A stretch of DNA of 64,000 nt from Rotaria socialis (lineage: Eukaryota; Rotifera; Eurotatoria; Philodinida; Philodinidae). The position numbers and the translations under genes are program-made. The notes beneath the pieces are model-generated. The model did not search any database and had not been told where the DNA came from. It saw only the letters and a list, made by a program, of their open reading frames with translations. Position 1 is the stretch's first letter, and the number at the start of each line of letters is the position of its first letter. Shown here one piece after another: positions 24,146 through 36,055 of the stretch. The DNA lies in NCBI GenBank assembly GCA_905331475.1, contig CAJNYU010000541.1, positions 124,001 to 188,000 of the forward strand, read 5' to 3'.

Positions 24146-26655
24146 TGTGTTTTATCGTATCTGTCAAAACACTTGTTAGTTTTCGCGTCTAGAAAAATAA
24201 TAAATACTTCTTGGATTGAGTTCGATAAAAGAAAAGTGGTCATTCCATTGATTGTCTACATTGCATTTTTTTTCTTCTTTTTCTATAATTCAATCACCAA
24301 TCAAAATTTTATACGATTTATTTCTATTGGTTGATCGATTTTTCCTTATATTTTCCCCTCTCTTGCTCTCTCTCCTCCCTTTCCTTCGCTTAATATAATG
24401 AGATAGATGATCATCTCAGCATGAGATAGTTTTAGTATTCATTTGGCGTGTTCGTCGATCATATGCAGCTATTCAGGAAATGAGCAGAGAAAACAGAACA
24501 ATCAAGTGCAATCTTCTTTCTTGTTATTGAATGGACACAAAATCGACGATTAACAATGTTGAAGAGAAAAAGACAGAAGAGACATGACACGACATGAGGA
24601 GATAATTTCACTGAGCAACTATTTTTCTTATTGACTAAGACAAAGACGACACTGATCGATTCCAATCAAGAGAGTCTCTTGACAAACAATTATTTTCATG
24701 TAATGTCAAGCATCTGCAGATGCATGTTAATTCTATAACTGTACTTTTTCTCCTTTTTGTTTTGCATTGAATGGTGTGTCATGCCTTTCTTCTGCATCAT
24801 CATCATCATCATCATCATATGCTTATTATTGTTTCTCTATGATGATGAGGAGGATCATTATCATTTCTCTTTAATCGATGATGTACACGAGTCAAATTAC
24901 CTTGCCTACTACTGTTGACTGCTGTTTTATTATTTATTGGTGGAAAGATGAAAGTCATTAATCTCGAAGTTTATATCTTCTATATATATATATACACAGA
25001 GAAAAAGACGCACAAATGAATAATCAATCATTGATCGATCTATTTCCAACAGTGAACAACAACAGTTTTTGTTTATAACACTTGCTCATAATCGTGTGCG
25101 TGTTCTTTATGAGCAAGTAGAATGTCAGAAAGGAACGCGAGAGACACGAAAAAAAAAACGGATGCAAACGATCAATACCCTGAACTCAAATTAACAGACA
25201 TATACACGCACATCCATATTGTCTACATTGATTCATTTAAAGAGGGGCAGTGTTCACGTTGATGATCATCGCCTAGTCCATCATTATCGATCGGCATTAA
25301 CTAAATGACTTGCAGCAAATCGCATGACTTTTCCCAACCAATAATAGTAGACAAGATAATCATTTGCTCTTTAAATTAACTTTACAAAATGATCATTTAG
25401 AAATGACACATGTGTTGGATCTTATTAATAGATATCAATTGTGTTTAAATATGTGAACACTTGTGCTACTATGAAATTCCTATAGTTAAGTGTATTTAAT
25501 TGTAACAACTTAGAAAATTCATTCGTAATTTCGATTTATCTTCTATGTAATTGATATGACTAAGTTACATTTGCTTTTTTAAAATGAATATATAAGGTGA
25601 ACTAGTACAGCTTATTGATGTCTAAAACAGAAAATGTTGATATTTGTTTAACAATAAAATTATTAATTTGCTATCGAAGAATAAAACATGAGAAGAAAAT
25701 TCATTGGATAATTGTTACATCGGATGTATATCTACGAAAGATTCACTAGAATTTGATGTTCATTGATACAGCGAGAAAAGATTACAGAGTATCTATAAAA
25801 GTACACATAGAATGTAGACTCGTTCTCAACTACATATGTCATGAGGATGATATCCTATAAAGAAACAGAAAGATTCCCTAGAATAGCTTGTCAGGCATAT
25901 CAGATTAACATTTCATAAGGAAATACGAAACGTAACAGTCAATGCCTAAGCATATTTTTTCCACTTATTCGTTTGTCTAAGTTCCAATAGCGGTCAAACA
26001 AGTGAGTAGCTAATAGCCCAAAATATGGGAGTTAATATCGTCTATGTAGTACTTTATTTTATTCTGATTTTCAACTCTTTCCACAAAGCATAAATTAGAA
26101 ATAGGCACCATAGAACAAGAGGGAATGGAATAGAAACATCAGTAAATAATAAAATGAAATCTAGGATAAATGAACACATGGAAGAGGTTTATTATTCAGA
26201 TCTAAATAACAGAGAAAAGATTTTTCACCTCGGGAAATTCTGCGTTCAATGACATCTGAATATACAAAAGAAAGTATCCGATAGAATCTGTTGATGATAC
26301 TCAACCAATGAAAGAATATTAATACAAACATTGATTCATTGTTTTGCATAAAATGAATTAAATTTGTTTCCGAAATTGATAGAAATACGTATTTTCTATC
26401 TTGCAAGATAGAGTAATTTTACAAGTCGCGATCTGCAAAGACAACGAAAAGAAACTTGTATATGTTTCAAATAAAATGGAAGTCATATTTTATAATGATA
26501 TCATGTTATTCGCAATTTATTTTACAAATATAACATGAGATAAAGTGAAATTCTACAATTAGAACAAAAGTAAAACGAAAGGATTAATTTAACTACAATT
26601 GAAGACAGGGTGACCTGAAAATTGTACAGTAGTTGCAGATGTTGGATATTTTCTT
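24146..26655. other. Gene-poor stretch with a CAT microsatellite, upstream of the homeobox gene
   Basis: No gene supported. A pyrimidine-rich block (about 24270-24390) and a (CAT)n microsatellite (about 24795-24819) lie within 700 bp of the homeobox start. A long upstream region would suit a developmental regulator, but no enhancer can be called from sequence alone. Frames at 24459-24665 and 26161-26406 (minus) show no family. Confidence 0.5.
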
Positions 26656-27784
26656 TTAGATTTTATGTGCAATAAAGTAAATATTGATTCTTTGACTGCT
26701 TAATTTATTCCAATGAATAATCATTAGAGTAATAACTAATAATGATATTGATAGAAATGATAGTGTAATTAAATAAATACTTTCAGGAACAATATCATTG
26801 AAGTCAAAAACGGAAATACACGCAAAAAGTCCCCAACCAATAGCGAATACACATGAAAATGCCGCACATTGTCGTAGTAATTTCTCATTTTTATAATTTT
26901 GACGCCTATAGAAACGATGAGATATTTGATAAAATTTTTGTTATAAATATAACTGGTAAAAAGAATCCAGTCAACATTCTCAATATCACATAAAGTGGTT
27001 TACGTGCTGAACAAAATCGTGGTTTTATTTGCAATTTAATTTCATCCAAACAAAATGGTATCGATGGAATAAGAAATGCTAAAAACCATTGCAAAATTAT
27101 TTCAAGTACTATACATTTTATTGATAAATGATGTTTCTGCGAACGATAGAATGCATCCATAAAACGATTTATACTAAGAAGTAAATATGAATACATAATG
27201 CCATGGCAAGAACTATATATTAGAAAACTTATTATACGACATAATTTCATATTGATATAGTAGTTTATTGAATAGTTTTATGCAATTGTCACTGAGACCA
27301 GCGTAGTAAAACATAAACATATAAGATTTACTGCAGAACTAAAATAAAATCAAAACTTCGAATTGACTGTATTCTGAAGTAGAGAATATTCGAATGTCTG
27401 ATCAGTTATTATTATCATTGTACCTTATGCTATTAATAGTAACCTAATTTGCTTTTGCTTTGTTATAAATCTATGTTTTCAAATAATAACCATGACATAC
27501 ATTCAATATCAAATGAGTATCACTGTAGTCATATTTAATGAGGAAAATATGTTTTAATCGATATAGTCATTAGTAATGAGAATTTAAAGTATTTCATTCA
27601 AAAAATATGACTATGTTTTATTTATTTACTTGATTAGAAAAATATTTTGTCGTGTACGCAGATTTCGTAGTCGTATAATTGCAACAATGAAAACAGTATT
27701 AAGAAGAATAGTCATAATAGATGGTAAATATTCGATAATTGCTCGTAGCAATAGAGCAGGTGTAACCATTTGCAATGAACTCAT
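26656..27784 (-). pseudogene. Decayed rhodopsin-like GPCR (in-frame stop plus frameshift)
   Basis: Exon 1 (27784-27630) gives Met, helix 1 and the loop RLRNLRTRQNIFLI. Exon 2 starts at 27338 after a 291-nt intron and continues helix 2 (NSAVNLICLCF). Further on are the conserved Cys before helix 3, SYLLLSINRFMDA (a degraded DRY region), helix 4, helix 5 (TGFFLPVIFITKIL) and, in a shifted frame, RFYRRQNYKNEKLLRQ leading into helices 6 and 7. The stop at 26658-26656 ends the last frame. Two lesions interrupt it: a TAA between helices 2 and 3, and a one-base frameshift in the third cytoplasmic loop near 26913. I found no phase-compatible intron that removes either. Helix 7 lacks NPxxY. Sequencing error or an unusual intron is the alternative. 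Confidence 0.65.
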
Positions 27785-30700
27785 TGCGACTTAAAAAATA
27801 CTATATACACATAGTACTCTGGTAAAGAAAATTGACGAACACAGACAAAAGAAGACAGAGATTTTTCGGTTTACTGAGTAGAAAATAATGGAAGATGTTG
27901 AAGTAAATCAGAGATATGGCTATTTAAAAAATATGCTCTGTGTTACATCAGTACTGTTAAACACATCTACGAGAAACACGAATTAACTGTTACAGTTATA
28001 GTTACTGAGAGCTTCAGATGCGCTCGTCTAAATTAAGCCAGATCTAAAAATTACCGTGCACAAACCTTTTCTCTGTAAAAGTAAATCCTTCTTTCTAATA
28101 ATAGGATATGTTTTTTGTCGGAACGTATTAGCTATCATGTTTTAATGCATCGTGATCATATTACGTATTATTATTAATCTTCTTGAAATGCAACAGAACA
28201 TATGCGCAATGATATTTCATTATTTTTCTTCCAAAAAAAAGAATCATAGGTTTCAGAATATATAGAGGTGTACGCCGACGCCTCGATCAGCAGGGGCGGC
28301 TCGAAAATTAAATTTTTTTTTAGCCCACCAGCGGCGGCGGCTCAAAATCTTTAGAAGCTGTTTTAAAAAATTTTCGCAGTTTTGAGAATTATGTAACAGA
28401 ACAGGGAAAAATGATAATATAGAACTTTCTTATTAGGAGTTTGATCAGAAGAATCCTGAAGACTGTTTTTGAGTGTCGAAAATATTCAAACATTTAGTAT
28501 TCCTGCTTATATGACGGTGGCGGCGGCTCGAAAATTAAAAATATTTTGGTCCATTGGCGGCGGCGGTGGCGGCTTACACCTCTAAGAATATATATGGAAA
28601 AAATGATGAGCATGATAAATGATAGTTTTATTATTATTTTACTTTCTGAATTGGTTTCTACGTCATAATTCTACAAGTATTAAACAACGTTGGACTTATT
28701 ATCCGTCTTTTAAACAGAAGTTTTCAATAAAACGGATATAATTGATTAACGTGAAGAAGTTTTCGTTGGCCAGATTTTCTTTATCGTTCAGAACTGTGCT
28801 CTTTTTGAATAAATATTATGGATCATTTGATCCCGATGAAAAATATTTAGAAACGATTGGTTGCAAAGATGAATTTGATGATAACCACATGGAACAGCAC
28901 TGGATGACTTAACTTTTCCATGAGTTCATTTAGATATATGGGCTTAAACATCATTCATAAATCACACACCGTCTTTCAGAAACAAACTTTGCTGATGTGA
29001 GAAATAGCATCATTTTAAAAATTAGACACATCGTTCTAATCAAAATTGAATATCAAACAGTTTGAAAGAGAAATTTTTAACTTTACAATTTTAATATTCT
29101 TCTACAGATGTTAGAAAAAAACATCTGTGAAATGCCTACAAGAAGCCTTCATAATATTGATAATTGTTTTTGTTAATATTTTTGGTTAGTTAGTTAAAAG
29201 GAAAAATAATATTCGAAAACGATTGCAAAGTGACGAGTGTTTCTTATGGATTGTATTGAGCGAAGAAAACTACAAGCTTCATCTAAAATATGTAAAAGTA
29301 TTTGATTACTATTGAAAATATAATAGAATGAGATCAAGTTTTCAAATCTGGATAACGACACTTTTCTAGTATTATTCTTAACATTTGAAAATTTTAATTT
29401 CAATGAGAATTGAACATATTTCGGAGCATAGAAAATACTCATTTGGACAAGTCGAAATCTAAGTTTGTAATCACGAATTAACCTACTTCATCTTACAGTG
29501 AGAATTAGCTTCGATATCAAATTTGACTTTCAGAATTCTTTTGTCTACAATGAAGTATTTTATATCGCTTGTATAAGAGATAAATAAAAGTATCGTATAA
29601 TTACAAAAAAGTGAAAAAATTCCAATCGTAACGGTTACAATCTCACGTTTTAACTCATGTAGTTTAAGACTTCTGATTTAATGATGAACTACAGATTTAG
29701 TGATATCTTGAGGTGTTTAAAGTTTAATTGTTTCTAAGACAATCGATGAAAGTTGTCAATATTCGTCAGTATATTTTGTAGTTGGAACATTGATAAACCT
29801 GAATATGTCGAATATAGATTCGTATCAGAAAAAGAGAGTTGTTCCAAGATCTTTATGTAACTACTTATTAAAAGAACAGTCATATGAGTTTCGTTCGCTG
29901 ACTGCTATTTAATAAGTCCCGTATGTATGTCATTAGTTATATGTAACGATGACTCGTTACTGTTTTAGAAGTAATAAATAGGACAATAAATCTGAATTGA
30001 AGAACAGATTGTAATTACTCTTCTTTTACGAACATTGCTGCATTTTCTTCTTGCCAAGAAAATGATGAAATATGTATGGATATGACCCGTGTGTACAATT
30101 ATACCAAATCATTTTTTCATTATGCTCATAGCCATCGTATTGGCATCTTGAATCAATCGTGATTCTAATGGTTATTTTTCTCGAAGCTGTAGAGTTTGTC
30201 ATCGTCCTTCGATATTATCAGTAGTCTAACTATTTTTAGAAATAATGTATTGTTACTTGTTTTCCATATTATGCGAGTGTTTTACACTTGTGAAATCGTT
30301 CAGATTTGTAATTATACGCGAGAGATCAACAAATACTTGAGATAAATTTTCAATGCAAAGAAGATTTATTATCAAGTACTTTCAGTACTCAATAACTTAC
30401 CTTGATAACACCTTTATCAGCTTTGTTGACAATCAAATTAACTATCGGAAATTTGACGTTAATCATTTTTTAGTCCGTTTTTTTCACCGAAGCCCTTGGG
30501 AAATCAAGTAAAGTAAACCATGAATATTTTCACGTTTCTTGCAAATGATTTAATAACATGCGCTTTAACATTATGAATAAGAATCTCTCAAAAGTAAGAT
30601 ATTATCTTCAACAACAACAAAAAACCATAGATTGTAACCATCCGTCGATTTTTATACTTGTAGCAGCATCCGAAAACCACCATAGTTCTATCTAAATAAT

Positions 30701-31282
30701 CGTCAATATTATTCAACAAAAACAATAAATCTCTGTTGATACTCAGGTTAAATATTAGATTATGTTCTATTAAACAGATTCATGTTTTTACCTATAATTT
30801 CATTCAAATTTTAGTAATACAGTGATTTTGAGTATCGAATATAATTAATATCTTGTGATATTCTTTAGAATATCTAAAAAACAATTACTTGTAATAAGCA
30901 GGAATCGATAATTCCTTGATTTTTCCTTCTATCATTGAATACTTCTTACTTCATCGCCTGCTGATTTTTAGAGTAATATATAGCCTTCGATAATCATGTT
31001 GTCTGATGAGTTTTCTCAAATTTCAAACGTCCAGAAAAATGTGTCGAACGATTTATGCACATGACTGAAAATTAACAAACTGAAGCAAAAGGAAACGACT
31101 TAGATTGTAAAATTCAGCTTGACTCGCTCACCATTTAAATATAGTGCTAGAAGAAAAGTTTATTTTCTAATAATAAAAAAACTAGTACTGGAAGGGTAAA
31201 TAATTGCATATGTTTTTGATATACTCAATACGTATAAAATCCGAAATTTTGCGTTTTTTCAAGGTCATTATTAAACCTAGAT
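27785..31282. other. Gene-poor stretch with a hAT-like MITE
   Basis: No gene supported. It holds one short transposon (28263-28584). An open stretch at 28742-28912 (plus) reads with a coding-like ending (GCKDEFDDNHMEQHW) but has no start Met, splice partner or known family. The rest is AT-rich with no recognisable repeats, RNA genes or exons. Confidence 0.5.
28263..28584. mobile_element. hAT-like MITE, 322 bp, 8-bp TSD AGAATATA
   Basis: The ends are inverted: TAGAGGTGTACGCCGACGCC on the left, and the right end reads TAGAGGTGTAAGCCGCCACC on the other strand. The element is flanked by exact 8-bp direct repeats AGAATATA (28255-28262 and 28585-28592). An 8-bp duplication and a TAGAGGTGTA-type end are typical of the hAT superfamily. 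The interior has no transposase frame. It has two imperfect copies of a GGCGGCTCGAAAATTAAA block, each followed by T-rich then GGCGGCGGC-type sequence, and is strikingly more GC-rich than its surroundings. Confidence 0.8.
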
Positions 31283-32799
31283 CTAGGAGTTTGTTTGCGG
31301 ATAATAAGGATCGGAATGATAAGGTGGTGAAACAAATCGTTGATAGGAGGAACTTTGCTCTACTTGTACTGGAATCGATACAAATTTTTGTGATGTATCT
31401 TCGTACTGCTGTGGTTGATGATATGTTGGATAGTTCGGATCATCTCGTATTGATCGAACGACAACTCGTGGATTTTGTTCCTGCATCGAGATCATATCTG
31501 GATATTGTGGCTCATATTGATACTGAGAATGGTTCGATGAAGCATGTGGTTCTTTTTCGTATTGTATATGCATATTTTCATGGCCAGACTTTAATGGTCG
31601 TTGTGCTTGAAATGATGTTTCATTATCACGATTCGCATATGTTGCACGATTTTCTTTCGATGGTACTACTGGTGGGGATGATGTTCCTTGATAGCAGCGA
31701 TTGTCGGCAGCAGTTTTGGTATTAAAACGAATTGGAGATGAATGTTGTTCCATAGTGAATTCTTTTGGACTACCCATTGTATTGGAAACATTGCCAACAA
31801 CAGTTGGATCAAGTTGCAATAAACGTTGTTTATCATTTGCAAGTGGATCAATATTAGGTATAACAGGCGCTTTTTTGGTGGTAGCACCTTTTCTCTTCTG
31901 TAATTCCATTATAATATGCAGACGTTTTTGTTTAGCTCTAGATTGAAAAGAAAAATAAAAGAAATAAGAAAAAAAGTGTTTCTTTTTTTTTATAAACCTC
32001 ATCTGACGTAAGGAAAATGTAAGAATAAATAAGAATGAAACAAATCCAATGGATACAGGTATAATTATTACATTAAGTTGATTTCGATTACGAGTATACA
32101 ATTGTATATTACCAATGCGAAAAAGAGTCGCATGAGTTATGGCATTAACTTGATCTTTTTTTCGTATTATAGCCTCTATAAATTAGAAAATATAATAAAA
32201 AAAAAAGAAAAGCTACTTATCGTGTTGCGTTTTTAAATTCTTACTAGTCATTAAATCTTTATCGACAATATGTTGTTGGCCTTGTTCATCCAAGCACATG
32301 CCTCGAATACTCAAATCAAGAAAACGACCATCCTGTGTAGGAGAGTTTACGTCTTGTTCAAAATAACTAAAATAAGGCAAAAATAAATAAACAAAAATAA
32401 ATTCAACCATGAAGACTGCTTACATTGATTTACATGTAACACTTTTTTTCTCATCGGTATGTTTCAATTCAGAGTCGAGCACTTTTTCTATTTTATTTAT
32501 CAGATCAGGTTTCAACTAAGAAATAAAATACAATCGCAAGAGAAGTAAAAAATTAAAACAACAACCAACCTCATGAATCTTAATATCCATTAAACGAATA
32601 GTTAGATATGGACTTTCCTCTAAATCAAAGAAAAATAATTAAAAATGCACATTCATAGTTAAGGTCTACTAAGCCTTTTTCTTCTTTCTTCTATGAACTA
32701 ACCTGAAAATTGTTGTGATTGAACAAAACATAGAGAAAATTTTAATAAAAGAATTATGAAAATATGGTTCATTTTTTGAATCCAATAGATATTCAACAT
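31283..32799 (-). CDS. Type I membrane protein of unknown family, 397 aa, 6 exons
   Basis: Exons (minus): 32799-32703, 32619-32570, 32515-32424, 32366-32245, 32175-31998, 31937-31283; phases close to 397 residues. The N-terminus is a signal peptide (hydrophobic NHIFIILLLKFSLCFVQSQ after a short polar lead); a second in-frame Met nine codons on is an equally good start. An ectodomain of about 125 residues with few cysteines follows, then one transmembrane helix at about 154-174 (VIIIPVSIGFVSFLFILTF) and a basic stop-transfer stretch. The cytoplasmic tail of about 215 residues is rich in Pro, Tyr, Gln and Ser, with several YxxP and PxY-like sites, suggesting a signalling or adaptor-binding tail. 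I recognise no family. Introns are 60-96 nt. Confidence 0.75.
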
Positions 32800-34430
32800 T
32801 GATGCATGAAGAATTAGAGAGCACACCGCATCCTATAACCTTGAAAAGCTTATCCCAGAGTATACTAAAAGGAAAAACGCTGATGTTATATGAACGCTAA
32901 CGTTATGAATAAAAGGAAATACGAGAAGAAATAAGAAAAAAAGCGGATCCTGTGCTTTTTTTCTCCTTTTTTTCCCTTCTACATTTTAAATGACATCTTG
33001 TGGTCTTCATCTCCGTTCTGTATTTCATGTCAAATGTAGAGGAAACGACCGAACGGAAGGGAGAGGAAAAGACACAAGCGTCAAGGGTAGAAGATTTTGG
33101 CTTTTCTTTCCAGCGGAAAAGAAACCAAATAAGTAGGAAAGAAACTATTATTTAACTTTGATTTTTCTTCAATTGGCATTGAATATTGAATGAGAAAACA
33201 GCAGCATATAGTACACGACTTTGAATTTGCTTGTATATCAATAAATAATGTGTTATTGTCGTTATTGCTTTAAAAATACTATACAAAATGAAATAGTTAA
33301 AGATCGAACACCATGTAACAGTCTAAACGAATAGAAATAAAGTATTTATAATAATCTTGAGGGGCACGACTGAGTATTCCATCCTTGTACGCTCAGTAGG
33401 TTCTAGTCAAAGGAAATTTTTTGTTTTAGTATATAAAAGACTTTGTAAAGCTCTGGTTATTAATATGAAAATATGAATTATTTTTCATTCGTGTTGTTTT
33501 TTTGAAGTCTTCCTTAGTCTGTGTCATTAAAAATAGTATAATTACAATTAACAGAAGTCTATTGTATCAGTGATACTTCTTCCTTTTTCTTTGTTGCATT
33601 TTGATGGTTCGCAAGGGCGTCTGTTTTCACTAATGTTGGCATTTTTAGCAGCAGGTGGCTCTTTGATGGCGCGAATGCCATTGTTGTTCAATAGATACAG
33701 TCACACTTTCATCCATTTTAAGTATGAAGAACTCTTCCTCAAATAACACCGAAAATGTTTTCATAGCAAAATAAAGCAACAATAGCTGCTGACATAATTA
33801 TACTTTACTGAAGGAATTGACACATATTTGAAGTTAATAAATTAAACTAGTAACTCATAATTTAGTTTTAATGTTGAAAAAAAATTTAATTTATTTTGTA
33901 AACATAGTAATTATTGAGTATAAAATTTTATCTTCACTTTTGTTTTACTTAGTATTATTAATTTGTATACAAAAATAAGAAATTTATTTCGTCTCGTGTA
34001 CACCGGCCATACAACTGGCATCGATCAAAATAAACATTCTTGCACACGCCAACAGCACACACACATCAATCTCAACTACCAAGATACAACTTCATGTTGA
34101 ATTTATCTAGAGAAACAATGCCAAACATGCATCTTGCTAAACCATTTACCAGGCATTTCAAAAACATTTTCTATATTTTTATTGAAATTTACTATATTCA
34201 AGAGAAAACTAACTTGAACTGAGACATTCGTGTGCGCAAATCAGTAGAAGTACATCAGATCGATTGAAGTTAACTAATAAGAGATTCAAAGGTTGAAAGA
34301 CACAAATCATAGATTCAGATTTTTATGCTTTTTTCGCATTTTTTAGAATCATTCATTTTGTTTGCATACTAATCTTATTTAAGAAATATGAGCCATGTAC
34401 CAGTACTTGAATATTATGAGTTATCGTAAC

Positions 34431-34617
34431 CAGGGATGTACCCATGGGAGTTACAGGGGGGGTCTGAACCCCCCCACTTTTGAAAAGTAGTGGTTTCTTT
34501 AGCAAAATTGTTGTAGAACTTTTACTATAAAATCTGGATATTACAAACTATCCTGAGGGGGAGTACAGGATTCTATACGTTGAACCCCCCCACTTTTTTC
34601 CTTTCGGCACATCCCTG
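34431..34617. mobile_element. hAT-like MITE, 187 bp, 8-bp TSD ATCGTAAC
   Basis: The left end is CAGGGATGTACCC and the right end on the other strand is CAGGGATGTGCC. Exact 8-bp direct repeats ATCGTAAC flank it at 34423-34430 and 34618-34625. Inside each end there is a GAACCCCCCCACTTTT block. There is no coding potential. The terminal CAGGG and the 8-bp duplication suit hAT. Its ends differ from the 28263-28584 element, so these are two separate families. Confidence 0.85.
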
Positions 34618-36022
34618 ATCGTAACGTCAATTTAATACTTCTCTGTACCAGTATTGGATAATTGTTTAAGATATAGAACAGAAAGCTCCATTTCATTATT
34701 GAAATGAAACGATAACATTATTATAAGAATTACTTAATATGATAAAGAATAGTATGACATTATCCTGATATAAAAATAATAGTCGGTGTTTACTCAAATA
34801 CAGAATAGTTAATTAGCACAACAACTTATGAGCAGAATAAAAGCAAATAAATTCATGCAAAATTTATGGAAATGATTGTTTAGTTTTTTTCTCTTCGTAC
34901 TGATTTAGTTGGCAAGCACGAAAAATTAGGAAATATTGTTGGATGCTGTCGGTATGCTTTTTTTGTTTTTCACGAAGTACTAGTTTTTGATCATTGCAGT
35001 GTTGTGAATGACATATGTTTATTTTATTTCCTAGATAATATCATTACGGAAAACGAAATCATATTTGAAAACGACTAATTTTCAGTATTATAACGCTATT
35101 TTTCAATTTTTGTTTTCTTAATAGCGTATATATATCTAATAAACTTTTTTATTCGCATGGAAACGCGAGTGAAATATTAATGATGTTCGTTCACACTGAA
35201 TTTATTATTTATAATAATGCGTTTTTAGAAAAATACAAAATTGTGGAAAAATATTTTGGGCTGGAAACTGAATGCAGTTTAATTATCATGGTAGATTTGC
35301 CATTGATACGTATGTATCAATCAATGAGTTCCGTAATAGCTTACAAATTATTCATTAACTGCTTCATGAATAATTGATTTTTGAAAAAATTCACAAAAAA
35401 ATTGATTAGTACGAGTGAAAATTTCTTTAATTATCCCTATCATTTATCATCTATCGACCAGTTAGTATCGGCAATACTACAATAATGTACACATACATCC
35501 ATTGCTGATCTCAGATGATCTGAATAGTTCATTGAATTTTCTTTATTCTAATAGCCGTGGGAATATATATTCTCTTTGGGTAAAAATTAATATTCAATGA
35601 ATAACCAGCGAAATGACTGGAAAACTGTCAACCACAAATTAGATTGTACTGAGAAAATTAATTTGGTTCAGGGCACTCCGGGTCAACCTATTTGTTTTTC
35701 GACTGAAAGGTTGAAATTTTCGTATGCTGAATTCACAATTGGCTTTCGTTTGCTTCCTTGTTGGCAAACAACTAATTTCTGAACACTATGCATCATCTGA
35801 TTGTTCCACCGACGATTACTAATCAATTATCCCTCTTGCATGCAAATGGTGAAAGAAGTGATGTTTCTTCTGGTTGAATACTCCGAGAGACCTTCAACAA
35901 AACACCTTAATTATGGATGAATAAAGTATACTAGCAGATGATCACATGCAGATATTCATCTTGATTGACTATTGTTATTTAGAATCAACAGCAAAAAATG
36001 CCCTTACAATATGCTAGAGCTA

Positions 36023-36026
<4 letters not shown>

Positions 36027-36054
<28 letters not shown>
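36027..36054 (+). repeat. (TC)n microsatellite
   Basis: About 14 uninterrupted TC units in an intergenic region. Confidence 0.95.

Positions 36055-36055
<1 letters not shown>

Noticed and set aside
31204..31946. Plus-strand open frames opposite the type I membrane gene
   Set aside because: Mirror frames of a well-supported minus-strand exon, with no domain.
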